Origin: a virus | Reading direction: 5' to 3' (one strand) | Length of the DNA stretch: 33,300 nt | IMG/VR virus record: IMGVR_UViG_3300036716_000145 | Location: 1-33,300 of that record | In this document: piece by piece, positions 6,138 to 13,769 of the stretch | How the letters are laid out: each line of letters starts with the position of its first letter | How positions within the stretch are numbered: the first letter of the stretch is position 1 | The notes under the pieces: generated by a model | Seen by the model: only the letters and a program-made list of their open reading frames with translations | Databases searched by the model: none | What the model was told of the DNA's origin: nothing | Program-made: the position numbers and the translations under genes

Positions 6138-6538
6138 TTGTCTCTCTGTACGCCCTTAGCCTTCTCTACCGTCCTCATAGCACCTAGACCTAGCATACCC
6201 ATAAGAACAGGCATCATCTCAGATAAAGAAATAAGGGGTATTGATACCTCAGACTCAGACAATGCTAATGCAAAGTTAGCCATAGGAATTAAGATGAAGT
6301 TACCTGCCATACCAATTGCACAAATCCAACCTACTGCTGGCCGCCAACCCGCGACAAACATATTCTTATGTGCCGCCTCTACCTTGTTGACTTCTAGCTG
6401 TCCCTTGGCAAGTTCCTGAGCGTGTCTCTCTGCCATTGTAGCAATCTGGTGAGCCAAGACATTACTCTGGTCTTTATCTTGTATGAACTTATCAAGAAGC
6501 CCTGCTATTGGGTTTATAAGGCTATGCAGTATAGTCAT
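6134..6538 (-). CDS. Holin-like protein, 3TM gene-transfer-release family
   Basis: A 134-residue protein resembling the family of three-TM holins first described in gene transfer agents. The signature KVEAAHKNMFVAGWRPAVGW is followed by a hydrophobic segment (ICAIGMAGNFILIPMANF) and a second one in MMPVLMGMLGLGAMRTVEKA. The N-terminal half is amphipathic with an alpha-helical stretch (HQIATMAERHAQELAKGQLE). It would form the membrane lesion that lets the adjacent M15 enzyme reach the wall. It overlaps the endolysin start by four bases. Confidence 0.8.
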   Translation of the reverse strand: MTILHSLINPIAGLLDKFIQDKDQSNVLAHQIATMAERHAQELAKGQLEVNKVEAAHKNMFVAGWRPAVGWICAIGMAGNFILIPMANFALALSESEVSIPLISLSEMMPVLMGMLGLGAMRTVEKAKGVQRDK

Positions 6539-6553
6539 TATTCTTTCCTGCGC

Positions 6554-7027
6554 TTATCTAAATGATGCAGTATAGTGTTGACGCAAACTAGAGCCAACAC
6601 TACGAATCCTGAAATGCTTAAAAAAAGCTCCAATTTGCCCCGATTCCTTTCCCAAAATTGCACATATTATTAAATAATAAACATTCCATGTGCGAGAATA
6701 AACGGTATCAATAGCAACACCCATTACAGAAACGACCTCTGCATACCACGCCATGTAAAATACGCACTGCAAAACAACGAGGGTGAGACACATTGCCTGT
6801 AATTTTGTTGCAGTCTTGTTGGGTTCAAATTGTAACATACCTAACGCTACGCAAATACCTGTCCCTTCGGACAGTGCGCTGAATAAAAATACATGTTCAG
6901 GGTGAAATGTAACGTAGTAATTAACAAACAAAGAGCAGGACACAAAAACTAATCCTGCAATCATACTATTAAAATCTTTTTGTACCACACTGAAATAAAT
7001 TAACAGCAAGGCAATCGCAAAATTCAT
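6554..7027 (-). CDS. Polytopic membrane protein of unknown family
   Basis: A 157-residue protein with about four membrane segments: residues 3-15, 22-41, roughly 78-103 (AMCLTLVVLQCVFYMAWYAEVV), and about 116-128 (VYYLIICAILG). The C-terminal tail is basic (FKHFRIRSVGSSLRQHY). No family recognised. It lies in the lysis region, so a holin, antiholin or membrane-modifying role is possible. The start is inside the ATGA overlap with the micro-ORF at 7024-7074. Confidence 0.7.
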   Translation of the reverse strand: MNFAIALLLIYFSVVQKDFNSMIAGLVFVSCSLFVNYYVTFHPEHVFLFSALSEGTGICVALGMLQFEPNKTATKLQAMCLTLVVLQCVFYMAWYAEVVSVMGVAIDTVYSRTWNVYYLIICAILGKESGQIGAFFKHFRIRSVGSSLRQHYTASFR

Positions 7028-7074
7028 TTGTTTGTTTTTTTCTTTTTCTTCTTTGGGGGGTAAGTAGTAGGCAT
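7024..7074 (-). CDS. Lysine-rich micro-ORF, 16 residues
   Basis: The frame reads MPTTYPPKKKKKKTNK. AAGGA lies eight bases before its ATG, inside the end of the preceding gene, and its TGA overlaps the ATG of the 157-residue membrane protein (ATGA). The arrangement suggests that ribosomes finishing the micro-ORF start the membrane protein. It may be a leader that tunes expression through its six Lys codons, or a real basic micropeptide. Confidence 0.5.
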   Translation of the reverse strand: MPTTYPPKKKKKKTNK

Positions 7075-7078
7075 AAAT

Positions 7079-7255
7079 TTAATCCTTATTTTTTTTGTTA
7101 ACTATGTCTTGCATTGTTTTAGACTCGTAAATTCTAATGCCTAACCAAACAATAGTAAAGAGCGAGGCCACTGGAGGCAACCACGCGGCTAGAGAAAGCA
7201 CTCCAGTTGATGCGGCAAGTACGTCCAGAGTTTCTTTTGATTGCTCATCAAGCAT
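7079..7255 (-). CDS. Small membrane protein, candidate holin
   Basis: A 58-residue protein with good ribosome site AAAGGAACTTATT. An N-terminal charged helix (MLDEQSKETLD) is followed by a hydrophobic stretch broken by WLPP (VLSLAAWLPPVASLFTIVWLGIRIYE) and a basic tail (NKKNKD). The hairpin of two short membrane helices with a Pro-Pro turn suits a class II holin. It resembles small membrane proteins seen near lysis genes of other podoviruses. Confidence 0.65.
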   Translation of the reverse strand: MLDEQSKETLDVLAASTGVLSLAAWLPPVASLFTIVWLGIRIYESKTMQDIVNKKNKD

Positions 7256-7267
7256 AATAAGTTCCTT

Positions 7268-7462
7268 TTATTTGTCTGACATTGCTTGTGTAGTTTGATA
7301 ACGGAAGAAGATACCACCCATTCCGAATAGGATACTAGCTAACATAATAGTCTCAGCAGATAGGTTAAGCTGTAGGACGTAGACCTGTAGAGCCGCTAAG
7401 GTTACACCAAAGACTTGCCACCTGTTACTACGGCTACGCCAAAATTGTTTTACTCTGTCCAT
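7268..7462 (-). CDS. Small membrane protein in the lysis region
   Basis: From ATG 7462, 64 residues (an in-frame GTG at 7474 would add four). A basic N-terminus (MDRVKQFWRSRSNRWQ) precedes a long hydrophobic part (VFGVTLAALQVYVLQLN and ETIMLASILFGMGGIFF), consistent with two membrane helices. Family unknown. It overlaps the end of the gene at 7450-7800 and may be a holin partner or spanin-like accessory. Confidence 0.6.
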   Translation of the reverse strand: MDRVKQFWRSRSNRWQVFGVTLAALQVYVLQLNLSAETIMLASILFGMGGIFFRYQTTQAMSDK

Positions 7463-7800
7463 AATTCTACCCACTCTTGGTTGTCTTCATCCCACTCATG
7501 TACGCCTTCCTCTGGATAGGGTACAGGTGAGTCCCATAAACAAGTGTCTTCGTTCAGTGTCCAACTAGGGTAAGGCTGAGGAGGTATGAAAGCATCTCTC
7601 TCCTCGTCGAATGTGTATCCAATCCCTGCATAGTTCTTTCGAAAGGGAGTACCATCGTTAGCGTGAACACCGCCACTAGTATTGTAGCTGGTGCGCTTTG
7701 CTCCGTAATACTCTTCCCAGTTAATGTCACCCTCACCTTCGTCTTTACCAACAAACACCTGAGTGACTATGTTGTTATCTAATACTGCGTAATGTGCCAT
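7450..7800 (-). CDS. Conserved tail-region protein, often fibre-associated
   Basis: A 116-residue acidic protein. NNIVTQVFVGKDEG, TSYNTSGGVH, FRKNYAGIGYTFDEERDAFI, and PPQPYPSWTLNEDTCLWDSP form a pattern I recognise from many marine phages, usually next to tail fibre genes. No enzymatic motif is visible. It is probably a fibre tip, adaptor or chaperone; the function is not established. It follows the glycine-rich adhesin gene by five bases. Confidence 0.75.
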   Translation of the reverse strand: MAHYAVLDNNIVTQVFVGKDEGEGDINWEEYYGAKRTSYNTSGGVHANDGTPFRKNYAGIGYTFDEERDAFIPPQPYPSWTLNEDTCLWDSPVPYPEEGVHEWDEDNQEWVELWTE

Positions 7801-7805
7801 AGTGA

Positions 7806-8705
7806 TTATCCAAAGGTTACTGTGTCAGATGGGCCAGCAGCTATGATTCTAGCTACAGTGTTTCCTGATACTGTACTAGTTGTAAAAGTAACGCCAGCAG
7901 AGAATGTTGCTGTGTTAGCAGTAGGGTAAGACAAATAAATTACTCCTGATCCTCCAGCGGCTCCCCTACTATAATAAGAGGCAGGATTTGTCCACGCACC
8001 GCCACCCCCTCCACCGCCTTTATTAGTATCACCGCTATCAGGAGCAATACCATAAGTAGTCGCATAGCCTCTACCTCCGTAACCACCGCCATCCGTTGCG
8101 GAACCCCCTGCTCCTGTATAGGTTCCACCGCCCCCACCGCCAGCTACGCCAGTGCTGTTTCCAAATGCGATAAAGTTACTACCAGAGCCACCGCTCCCTC
8201 CCGCTCCATTTGGAGTGTTGCCATTGCCTCCAGCGGTAGTTTTTCCTCCACCCCCACCCGCAAGGTAAGTATTACTCCCTAAATGGCCTGAGCCTCCATA
8301 ATTTCCTTGACCACTTGTTTCTGACCCACCAACCCCTTGTGTACTGCCTCCACCGCCAGAACCACCACCGCGTCCTGTTGAATAAATGTTAGTATTATTT
8401 CCACCACTACCGCCGCCAATAGCGGTATCAAAAGAACCAAATATTGAATTTGATCCATTAGGGGCATATGCAAAGCCACTGACCGCCCCAGCGCCTCCTG
8501 CACCAACAGTTAATTGATAAGCAGTGCCTACTTCTACTTGAGCAGTGTTGTCTAACATGCCACCTGCACCTCCACCGCCCCCGATGGTGTAGCCGCCGCC
8601 GCCCCCGCCAGCAAGAAGGCCGTAGGACATTGGAATTAGTGAAGCCCCACCACCACGACCAACAGCCTTGCCTATAGAGAATGCACTTACATTAGCGCCA
8701 ATCAT
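7806..8705 (-). CDS. Glycine-rich tail adhesin, probable receptor-binding tip
   Basis: A protein of about 299 residues with many Gly runs (for example GGGGGGYTIGGGGGAGGM and GGGSGGGGSTQG). Such glycine-rich phage domains fold as a sandwich of polyglycine-II helices, as in the gp38 adhesin of T-even phages, where variable loops between the runs touch the receptor. The C-terminal 40 residues (TATFSAGVTFTTSTVSGN) return to a beta pattern. The start is at ATG 8705, overlapping the upstream stop (TGATG). It lies in the fibre gene block. Confidence 0.75.
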   Translation of the reverse strand: MIGANVSAFSIGKAVGRGGGASLIPMSYGLLAGGGGGGYTIGGGGGAGGMLDNTAQVEVGTAYQLTVGAGGAGAVSGFAYAPNGSNSIFGSFDTAIGGGSGGNNTNIYSTGRGGGSGGGGSTQGVGGSETSGQGNYGGSGHLGSNTYLAGGGGGKTTAGGNGNTPNGAGGSGGSGSNFIAFGNSTGVAGGGGGGTYTGAGGSATDGGGYGGRGYATTYGIAPDSGDTNKGGGGGGGAWTNPASYYSRGAAGGSGVIYLSYPTANTATFSAGVTFTTSTVSGNTVARIIAAGPSDTVTFG

Positions 8706-8977
8706 CACACCACCATTGCATGAATGCCCGTGGCAGTAGTACCTGTAGCTAAGACTCGGTTAACAGAGCAGATCAAATAAAAGTTATCAGGCACAGCTAT
8801 TGTGCGAGAAGTCCCATATCTGTTATGGAATGTTACGTTCCCTGCTCCTGTGATGTATAGGCCAATAGCAGTGTTGCCAGTGCCTACGTTATCTGCACCG
8901 TCGGCAGGAGTTACAGGAACCATATCGTAAACGCTACCGTTAAGTTGACCGCCTACACCTTCAAATGGATTTGACAT
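8705..8977 (-). CDS. Small conserved structural protein of the tail region
   Basis: A 90-residue protein. VTPADGADNVGTGNTAIGLYI, GNVTFHNRYGT and VLATGTTATGIHAMV match a common small phage and gene-transfer-agent protein with a beta-sandwich-like pattern. It probably decorates the tail or joins fibres, but no role is proven. It is coupled with the adhesin gene through TGATG. Confidence 0.7.
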   Translation of the reverse strand: MSNPFEGVGGQLNGSVYDMVPVTPADGADNVGTGNTAIGLYITGAGNVTFHNRYGTSRTIAVPDNFYLICSVNRVLATGTTATGIHAMVV

Positions 8978-8994
8978 TTTAAAACCTCGTTAAA

Positions 8995-9747
8995 TTATTT
9001 TTTAAATATTCCGTAGAACCAAAAGTTACCTAAGTCCATGTCAACATTGTTAATATCTGTAGCATTATTAGTGCCATCTAAAAACAATCCTTGAGCATTA
9101 GTTTTTGTTACAATAGCTTTCATTCTGGCCGAGGGAGTAGAATCAGTTACAATGTTTCCTGTGGTTGTATCTAACCATTGAATTGCTACATCTCCATTCC
9201 CAACGGTTTTTATTAAAGGCATGTAAGGATTAAGTATTTCACCTCCGTCACTCCACGGGCAAACAGTAATTGCCGCGCCTCGACAGTAATCATGGCTAAG
9301 AGTAAGCGTTCCATTTACATACGATACAAAAGCAGGGTCTAAATATTGCGCTGTTCCACTTATAAAGCTCCAAGCAGAACCAGTCCATTCCATAGTAAAC
9401 GCGCCAGTAAAAGCAGAAGATGCAGATATTAATACTCGATTAAGACCTACCGATCCACCTACGCTAATGTTCATTTGATTAGCAAAAGTTTCATCAGGCC
9501 CAATTACCATGCTTATAACTTCACTGTATGCAGTATCAAAATTTAAGGTAATAGTTCCACCGCTAGCCGTAGCATACGTTCCAGAAACACCAACAGGTTC
9601 GTGAGAAGCATCATTAATAAAGTCCCATTTAGTTCTGTCTGTATCGCGCTGTCTAATAGTTCCTGCAACAATGCCAATGTCTGCATCAGGCAAATTGCCA
9701 GCAGTAGGAACGCCTGTTATCATGTTTGGTTTTACTTTAGTAAGCAT
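8995..9747 (-). CDS. Hypothetical tail fibre or appendage protein
   Basis: A 250-residue protein. The N-terminus (MLTKVKPNMI) is followed by beta-rich sequence with many Ser, Thr and Gly, and a C-terminus that contains DGTNNATDINNVDMDLGNFWF. The composition suits a trimeric fibre or collar domain. No catalytic motif. It lies between the gp17-like fibre base and the receptor-binding genes, so I infer that it is a middle part of the host-recognition apparatus. Confidence 0.65.
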   Translation of the reverse strand: MLTKVKPNMITGVPTAGNLPDADIGIVAGTIRQRDTDRTKWDFINDASHEPVGVSGTYATASGGTITLNFDTAYSEVISMVIGPDETFANQMNISVGGSVGLNRVLISASSAFTGAFTMEWTGSAWSFISGTAQYLDPAFVSYVNGTLTLSHDYCRGAAITVCPWSDGGEILNPYMPLIKTVGNGDVAIQWLDTTTGNIVTDSTPSARMKAIVTKTNAQGLFLDGTNNATDINNVDMDLGNFWFYGIFKK

Positions 9748-9763
9748 CTATATAATCCTATTA

Positions 9764-10687
9764 TTAAAATAATGCGCTAGAAGCATTAATTACTTCAACG
9801 GCGCTGTTAAGGGGAGGGGCTTCGCTAAATGTTAAAGAGCTTCCTGATACGGAATAGCTAGATTTGTTTTGATATACTCCATTAACGTAAACAAATGTAT
9901 TTGACAATACAGCGTTAGATGATAATGCAAAAATTGTAGTAGAGCCATTACCTAAAAATTCATTTACAGACATGTTAGTTATAGTAATTTCTTTTTGAAT
10001 AAAGGCTCTAATCTCAATAGTTGATTGAAACGGTGGAGCAACCGAGAAGATTAAATTACCTCCAATTACAGAGTAAGAAGATACTTCTTGTAACAAACCA
10101 TCTATGGCTATCTGTAATAAGTTAGGGCTATTTACTGAGGTTGCAAGACTGTAGGTTGTAGTAACTCCATCGCCTATTTCATCTTGCACATTTAAAATAA
10201 CAGTTTCATTATTCAAATAAGGCTCAACTTTTACAGCACCGTTAATATCGAATGCTAAGAGCCTCTGAGCGCGATCAGCCGCTACTGGTAGTTCCATATT
10301 GATTGTGCCAGCATCAGCGTCAGGTTGCCTTACAGTGCGTTCTATGTCCGTTGTACTCTGCTGTAGTGCTAACCACAGTGCGTCAAAGTCTCCATTAACA
10401 TCTAATGCTAGGAAGTCACCACTGTTCTGGTAGTTAACGGTACGCTGTAGAGGCATATCTAAGTAGATAGCTATCTTGTCACTAGCAGTAGCGCCACTAG
10501 TTAATGTAACATTACCACCGTATGTGCCTACTCCACTTAAAGTGTAGTCACCGCCAAGGCTAAGAGTCACTCCATTCTTGAGGACTTTGATGTCGCTGTC
10601 AGCTAGGGCAGTAAACGTATACGGAAATACCGTTTGACCACTACTGGCAACGTAATCGTTTCTAGTTGTTGCTGATGTTACTGTCAT
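9764..10687 (-). CDS. T7 gp17-like tail fibre base protein
   Basis: A 307-residue protein. Residues 1 to about 155 match the T7 tail fibre N-terminal domain that anchors the fibre to the tail (FPYTFTALADSDIKVLKNG, LPLQRTVNY-like DMPLQRTVNYQNSGDF, FDALWLALQQ). Two copies of a module follow: GDGVTTTYSL...IDGLLQEVSSYSV..APPFQSTIEIR, and GNGSTTIFAL...VNGVYQNKSSYSV..APPLNSAVEV. It is much shorter than T7 gp17 (553 residues) and lacks a tip, so the genes downstream probably provide the distal fibre. Confidence 0.85.
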   Translation of the reverse strand: MTVTSATTRNDYVASSGQTVFPYTFTALADSDIKVLKNGVTLSLGGDYTLSGVGTYGGNVTLTSGATASDKIAIYLDMPLQRTVNYQNSGDFLALDVNGDFDALWLALQQSTTDIERTVRQPDADAGTINMELPVAADRAQRLLAFDINGAVKVEPYLNNETVILNVQDEIGDGVTTTYSLATSVNSPNLLQIAIDGLLQEVSSYSVIGGNLIFSVAPPFQSTIEIRAFIQKEITITNMSVNEFLGNGSTTIFALSSNAVLSNTFVYVNGVYQNKSSYSVSGSSLTFSEAPPLNSAVEVINASSALF

Positions 10688-10729
10688 TTTATGGCCTCAA
10701 TAATTCTGTTAATTATACTATTTTATGAG

Positions 10730-13700
10730 TTATAAATCACTCGATGCTTTCTGAACTTCATCTAATCCATGCCTTATATAAAATAAATTCTGCAAAGGTA
10801 TAAGCCTTCTGAGTGTCCTTATATCTGATTCAGTCATTTCGCCTTCAGATGTAATTGCATTAGTTGCCGCTACAGTAGTAGATAACAAGCTACCAAAAGT
10901 TGGCCCTAGCAAAGACTCAGAAACAGTACGAGATACTTGCTTAGAAGCAGGGGCATCAATTCCTAACAACGGCCTTAGCCCTAAAGAGTTGCCTGATATC
11001 TTTTCTATTGTGTTAGTAATTTCTCCAATAACACCTATTGCACCTGATCTATCAATCCCCTCTGTAACCCATACAGCAGGATCATCACTAACATCCCTTC
11101 CTGCAATCTTCTGTTTAACGTAATAAGTAAACATTCCCATACCGACAAGTGAAGCAAGACCGCCTACTGCATTGTGATCTTGATTCTGTAATGCGGCAAT
11201 AAAGACTCGCTGGGTGGCAGACAATATAAACGATCTAAACTGACCTACTGTTTTGCCCATTTCCCTAGACATGAACAATGGCTTTTCTTGTCCAGGAATT
11301 AGGATTACGCGATCACTTTCTTTACGTACTGCCGCGCCCCACATTCTTTCTAAATCTGGTCTATCCCAGTTTTTAGCATTAGTCAGCCAAATACCATCTT
11401 CATTCTTGCCATGCCTTACTACTTGCTCATACATATCTTTTGCTGATTGCTCGTCAATACCTAATCGAGCTAGGCGCTTGTCATAAACTCCTTTCTTTAA
11501 TCCATCAAAGATAGATGTTTGCATAGTAACAGCGTGAAGTTGTTTCATTCCTGCTGTCCAATGATCTAAGAAGTTTATCTTTCCGAACTTGCTAGAAGCT
11601 GATCGTAACCCTCTTTCAATAGCTGTACCGCCTTGTGCGTAATCTCCAACATCAGCAATAATCTCTGACTTGCCTGACATGATAGCATCAGTGCCTACGC
11701 CATAACGCTTTAATTCAGAAGCCGCAACTTTAAAAGTTTTTGTGTTTTTAATTAATGGTGCTAGACCACTCTTAAATGTTTTAGCAAAACCTTCAGCCAT
11801 AAATACGCGCGAAACATCAGGTAAACTAGATACAGTTACACCACCCAGCAAACGCAAATAGTTTAAGTCTCTTGAAGACCTAGCCATACGAGTCCAGATA
11901 TTGTCCGCAGAAAATCCGTAGACACCACGAATACGATCACGCATTCCTGCAATGTCTTCAACGTCACTTTTTCTTTTCTTTTCTAATTTGTCTTGTTGCT
12001 TTGGAGTCAGCGATTTATCATTTTTTTTCTTAGCATACCATGTGTTAATATCTTTAAGTTGATCGTCCATATTAACATCACCAAACTTTCTAACTAACTC
12101 AATATCTCCAGCTACATTTTGCAGATACCTAGCGCCTAATGTCTCAATGTCATTCTCTAAAAACTCTTCAATTATTTCATCGTCAATTTGGAATACGCGA
12201 TTTCTTAATGGGCCACGTAATGCAGTGCCTTTAATGCCTTTATTATTTACACCGCCTGTAGGTGAGCCGCTACCTAACTTCCAATCATAAGGAAGTCTAC
12301 CGTCTGGACTGCCTTGTATTCTTTGTGCTATTTCTTGAGCAAGAGACTCATAATCTTGGCGTTCAAAATCCATGCCTTTCTTAAATTCAGCCTTGTCGAT
12401 AATTGCCTGAAGATTGTCTTTTTCTTTTCCTGTTGCTGTAGCAATGTTCTCAGAAGCCGCCTTAGCATCTTCAAATAGCTTTACATCTTTCTCTGCAAGC
12501 CAGTTAGAAACTTTGTTTATAAACTGAGGGAAGTTAGCTGAAATTTTATTTTTGTTCCACACACGATTTAGATAGTTATTAGCTGTTTTAACATCTACAT
12601 CTTCAGGAAGTAATTTTAAAGCTACCATCTCATCTTTAAGGGGTGTATATAGTTCTTTATTCCAGTAATCAGCAGAAGCCTTAACTTGAGGTATGTCGCT
12701 ATCACCTTTTCTAATTGCAGTAGATACAGCTTCATTAAACTGCTTACGATTTATCTTGCCACCAGCACCCTTATATTCTGCAAAAAGATTAGCGTTATTT
12801 TGCAATGATGTGCCTAACTTTCCTGAATGTGCTTTAGCTAATGACTCAGCCGCTTGCAGAACATTTCCATCCATTTTAATAGGGTTTTCAGCCATCATAG
12901 TAGCAATTAAACGTGTAGTTGGATTCTCACTTGTAATTGTCCGAGACAGCGGATCAAAGCCCAAAGATTTAACTAAAAACTTTGCAACCTTACCAGACAC
13001 TTGAGTATCACCAAAGACTTGCTGTGCGCCAACACTGCGCGAACCTACAGGCTCAGTAACAGCGTCAATAGTAGGATTAATACCTTCAGCAATCTTAGGC
13101 TCAACATTCATTACGTCTTCGTATGCGTCGATCATTTTAGCATCAACACCATACGTAGATAACTTGGCCGCTGTGCCTCCTAAAACGCCACCTAAGAGCA
13201 TTCCAGCAGAAATGTTAGTGGCAGACTCTCCGTAAGTTCTAGTTAGCTGTTGCGTGTGTAAAGCCGCTTCTTGGAGTGCTGTGTCAACACCAACTACAGA
13301 CCCCATTACAGCCGCACCTTTTAGAATTCCTTTTCCTGCCCTATACGTATTTAGTGCAACACCACCTATAGACAACAAAGAAATAGGATCAGCCATCATT
13401 ACAGGTAAGCCAACAACAAAAGAAGTAGCTCCACCTAGAGCCATTGTTTCTCTGTCGGCTCTTTCTTGAGCCATTTGTCTGCGTACAGCCTCTAGTTCTT
13501 CATCATTATCTGCATATAAGGCATTGCTAACAAACGCTTGGTCTAGTTTTTCTTCTTCTGTAAACAAACCATAAGGATCATAATCTGGGTTATCTTTAGT
13601 AGAGTCAGGCAAGCCAGCTTCTTTAGATGCAAACGCTCCAATAATATTTTCTTGTCGATAAAACGCCTTAGCAATTTCGCTAACTGAAGGGCGCTCTTCT

Positions 13701-13768
13701 TCTTCTAAAGCAAGAGGAACTAATTTTGGAGCTATTAACTCTTGATCTGGGGATGCAACAAAACCCAT
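10730..13768 (-). CDS. Internal virion (core) protein, gp16-like
   Basis: A 1012-residue protein in the position of T7 gp16, which forms part of the channel ejected through the host envelope. A hydrophobic stretch near residues 105-160 (GATSFVVGLPVMMADPISLL, then VALNTYRAGKGILKGAAVMG) and another at about 180-195 (AGMLLGGVLGGTAA) could enter the membrane. I cannot find the lytic transglycosylase motif that starts T7 gp16. The wall-cutting step may be missing or carried by another protein. The assignment rests on size, order and similarity of context. Confidence 0.75.
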   Translation of the reverse strand: MGFVASPDQELIAPKLVPLALEEEERPSVSEIAKAFYRQENIIGAFASKEAGLPDSTKDNPDYDPYGLFTEEEKLDQAFVSNALYADNDEELEAVRRQMAQERADRETMALGGATSFVVGLPVMMADPISLLSIGGVALNTYRAGKGILKGAAVMGSVVGVDTALQEAALHTQQLTRTYGESATNISAGMLLGGVLGGTAAKLSTYGVDAKMIDAYEDVMNVEPKIAEGINPTIDAVTEPVGSRSVGAQQVFGDTQVSGKVAKFLVKSLGFDPLSRTITSENPTTRLIATMMAENPIKMDGNVLQAAESLAKAHSGKLGTSLQNNANLFAEYKGAGGKINRKQFNEAVSTAIRKGDSDIPQVKASADYWNKELYTPLKDEMVALKLLPEDVDVKTANNYLNRVWNKNKISANFPQFINKVSNWLAEKDVKLFEDAKAASENIATATGKEKDNLQAIIDKAEFKKGMDFERQDYESLAQEIAQRIQGSPDGRLPYDWKLGSGSPTGGVNNKGIKGTALRGPLRNRVFQIDDEIIEEFLENDIETLGARYLQNVAGDIELVRKFGDVNMDDQLKDINTWYAKKKNDKSLTPKQQDKLEKKRKSDVEDIAGMRDRIRGVYGFSADNIWTRMARSSRDLNYLRLLGGVTVSSLPDVSRVFMAEGFAKTFKSGLAPLIKNTKTFKVAASELKRYGVGTDAIMSGKSEIIADVGDYAQGGTAIERGLRSASSKFGKINFLDHWTAGMKQLHAVTMQTSIFDGLKKGVYDKRLARLGIDEQSAKDMYEQVVRHGKNEDGIWLTNAKNWDRPDLERMWGAAVRKESDRVILIPGQEKPLFMSREMGKTVGQFRSFILSATQRVFIAALQNQDHNAVGGLASLVGMGMFTYYVKQKIAGRDVSDDPAVWVTEGIDRSGAIGVIGEITNTIEKISGNSLGLRPLLGIDAPASKQVSRTVSESLLGPTFGSLLSTTVAATNAITSEGEMTESDIRTLRRLIPLQNLFYIRHGLDEVQKASSDL

Positions 13769-13769
13769 T

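Noticed and set aside
7806-10687. Diversity-generating retroelement, considered because of BPP-1-like structural genes
   Set aside because: No reverse transcriptase, no template repeat and no C-type lectin-like variable region seen.
10730-13768. Lytic transglycosylase domain in the gp16-like protein
   Set aside because: The N-terminal sequence lacks the expected catalytic Glu motif; hydrophobic channel-like segments are found instead.
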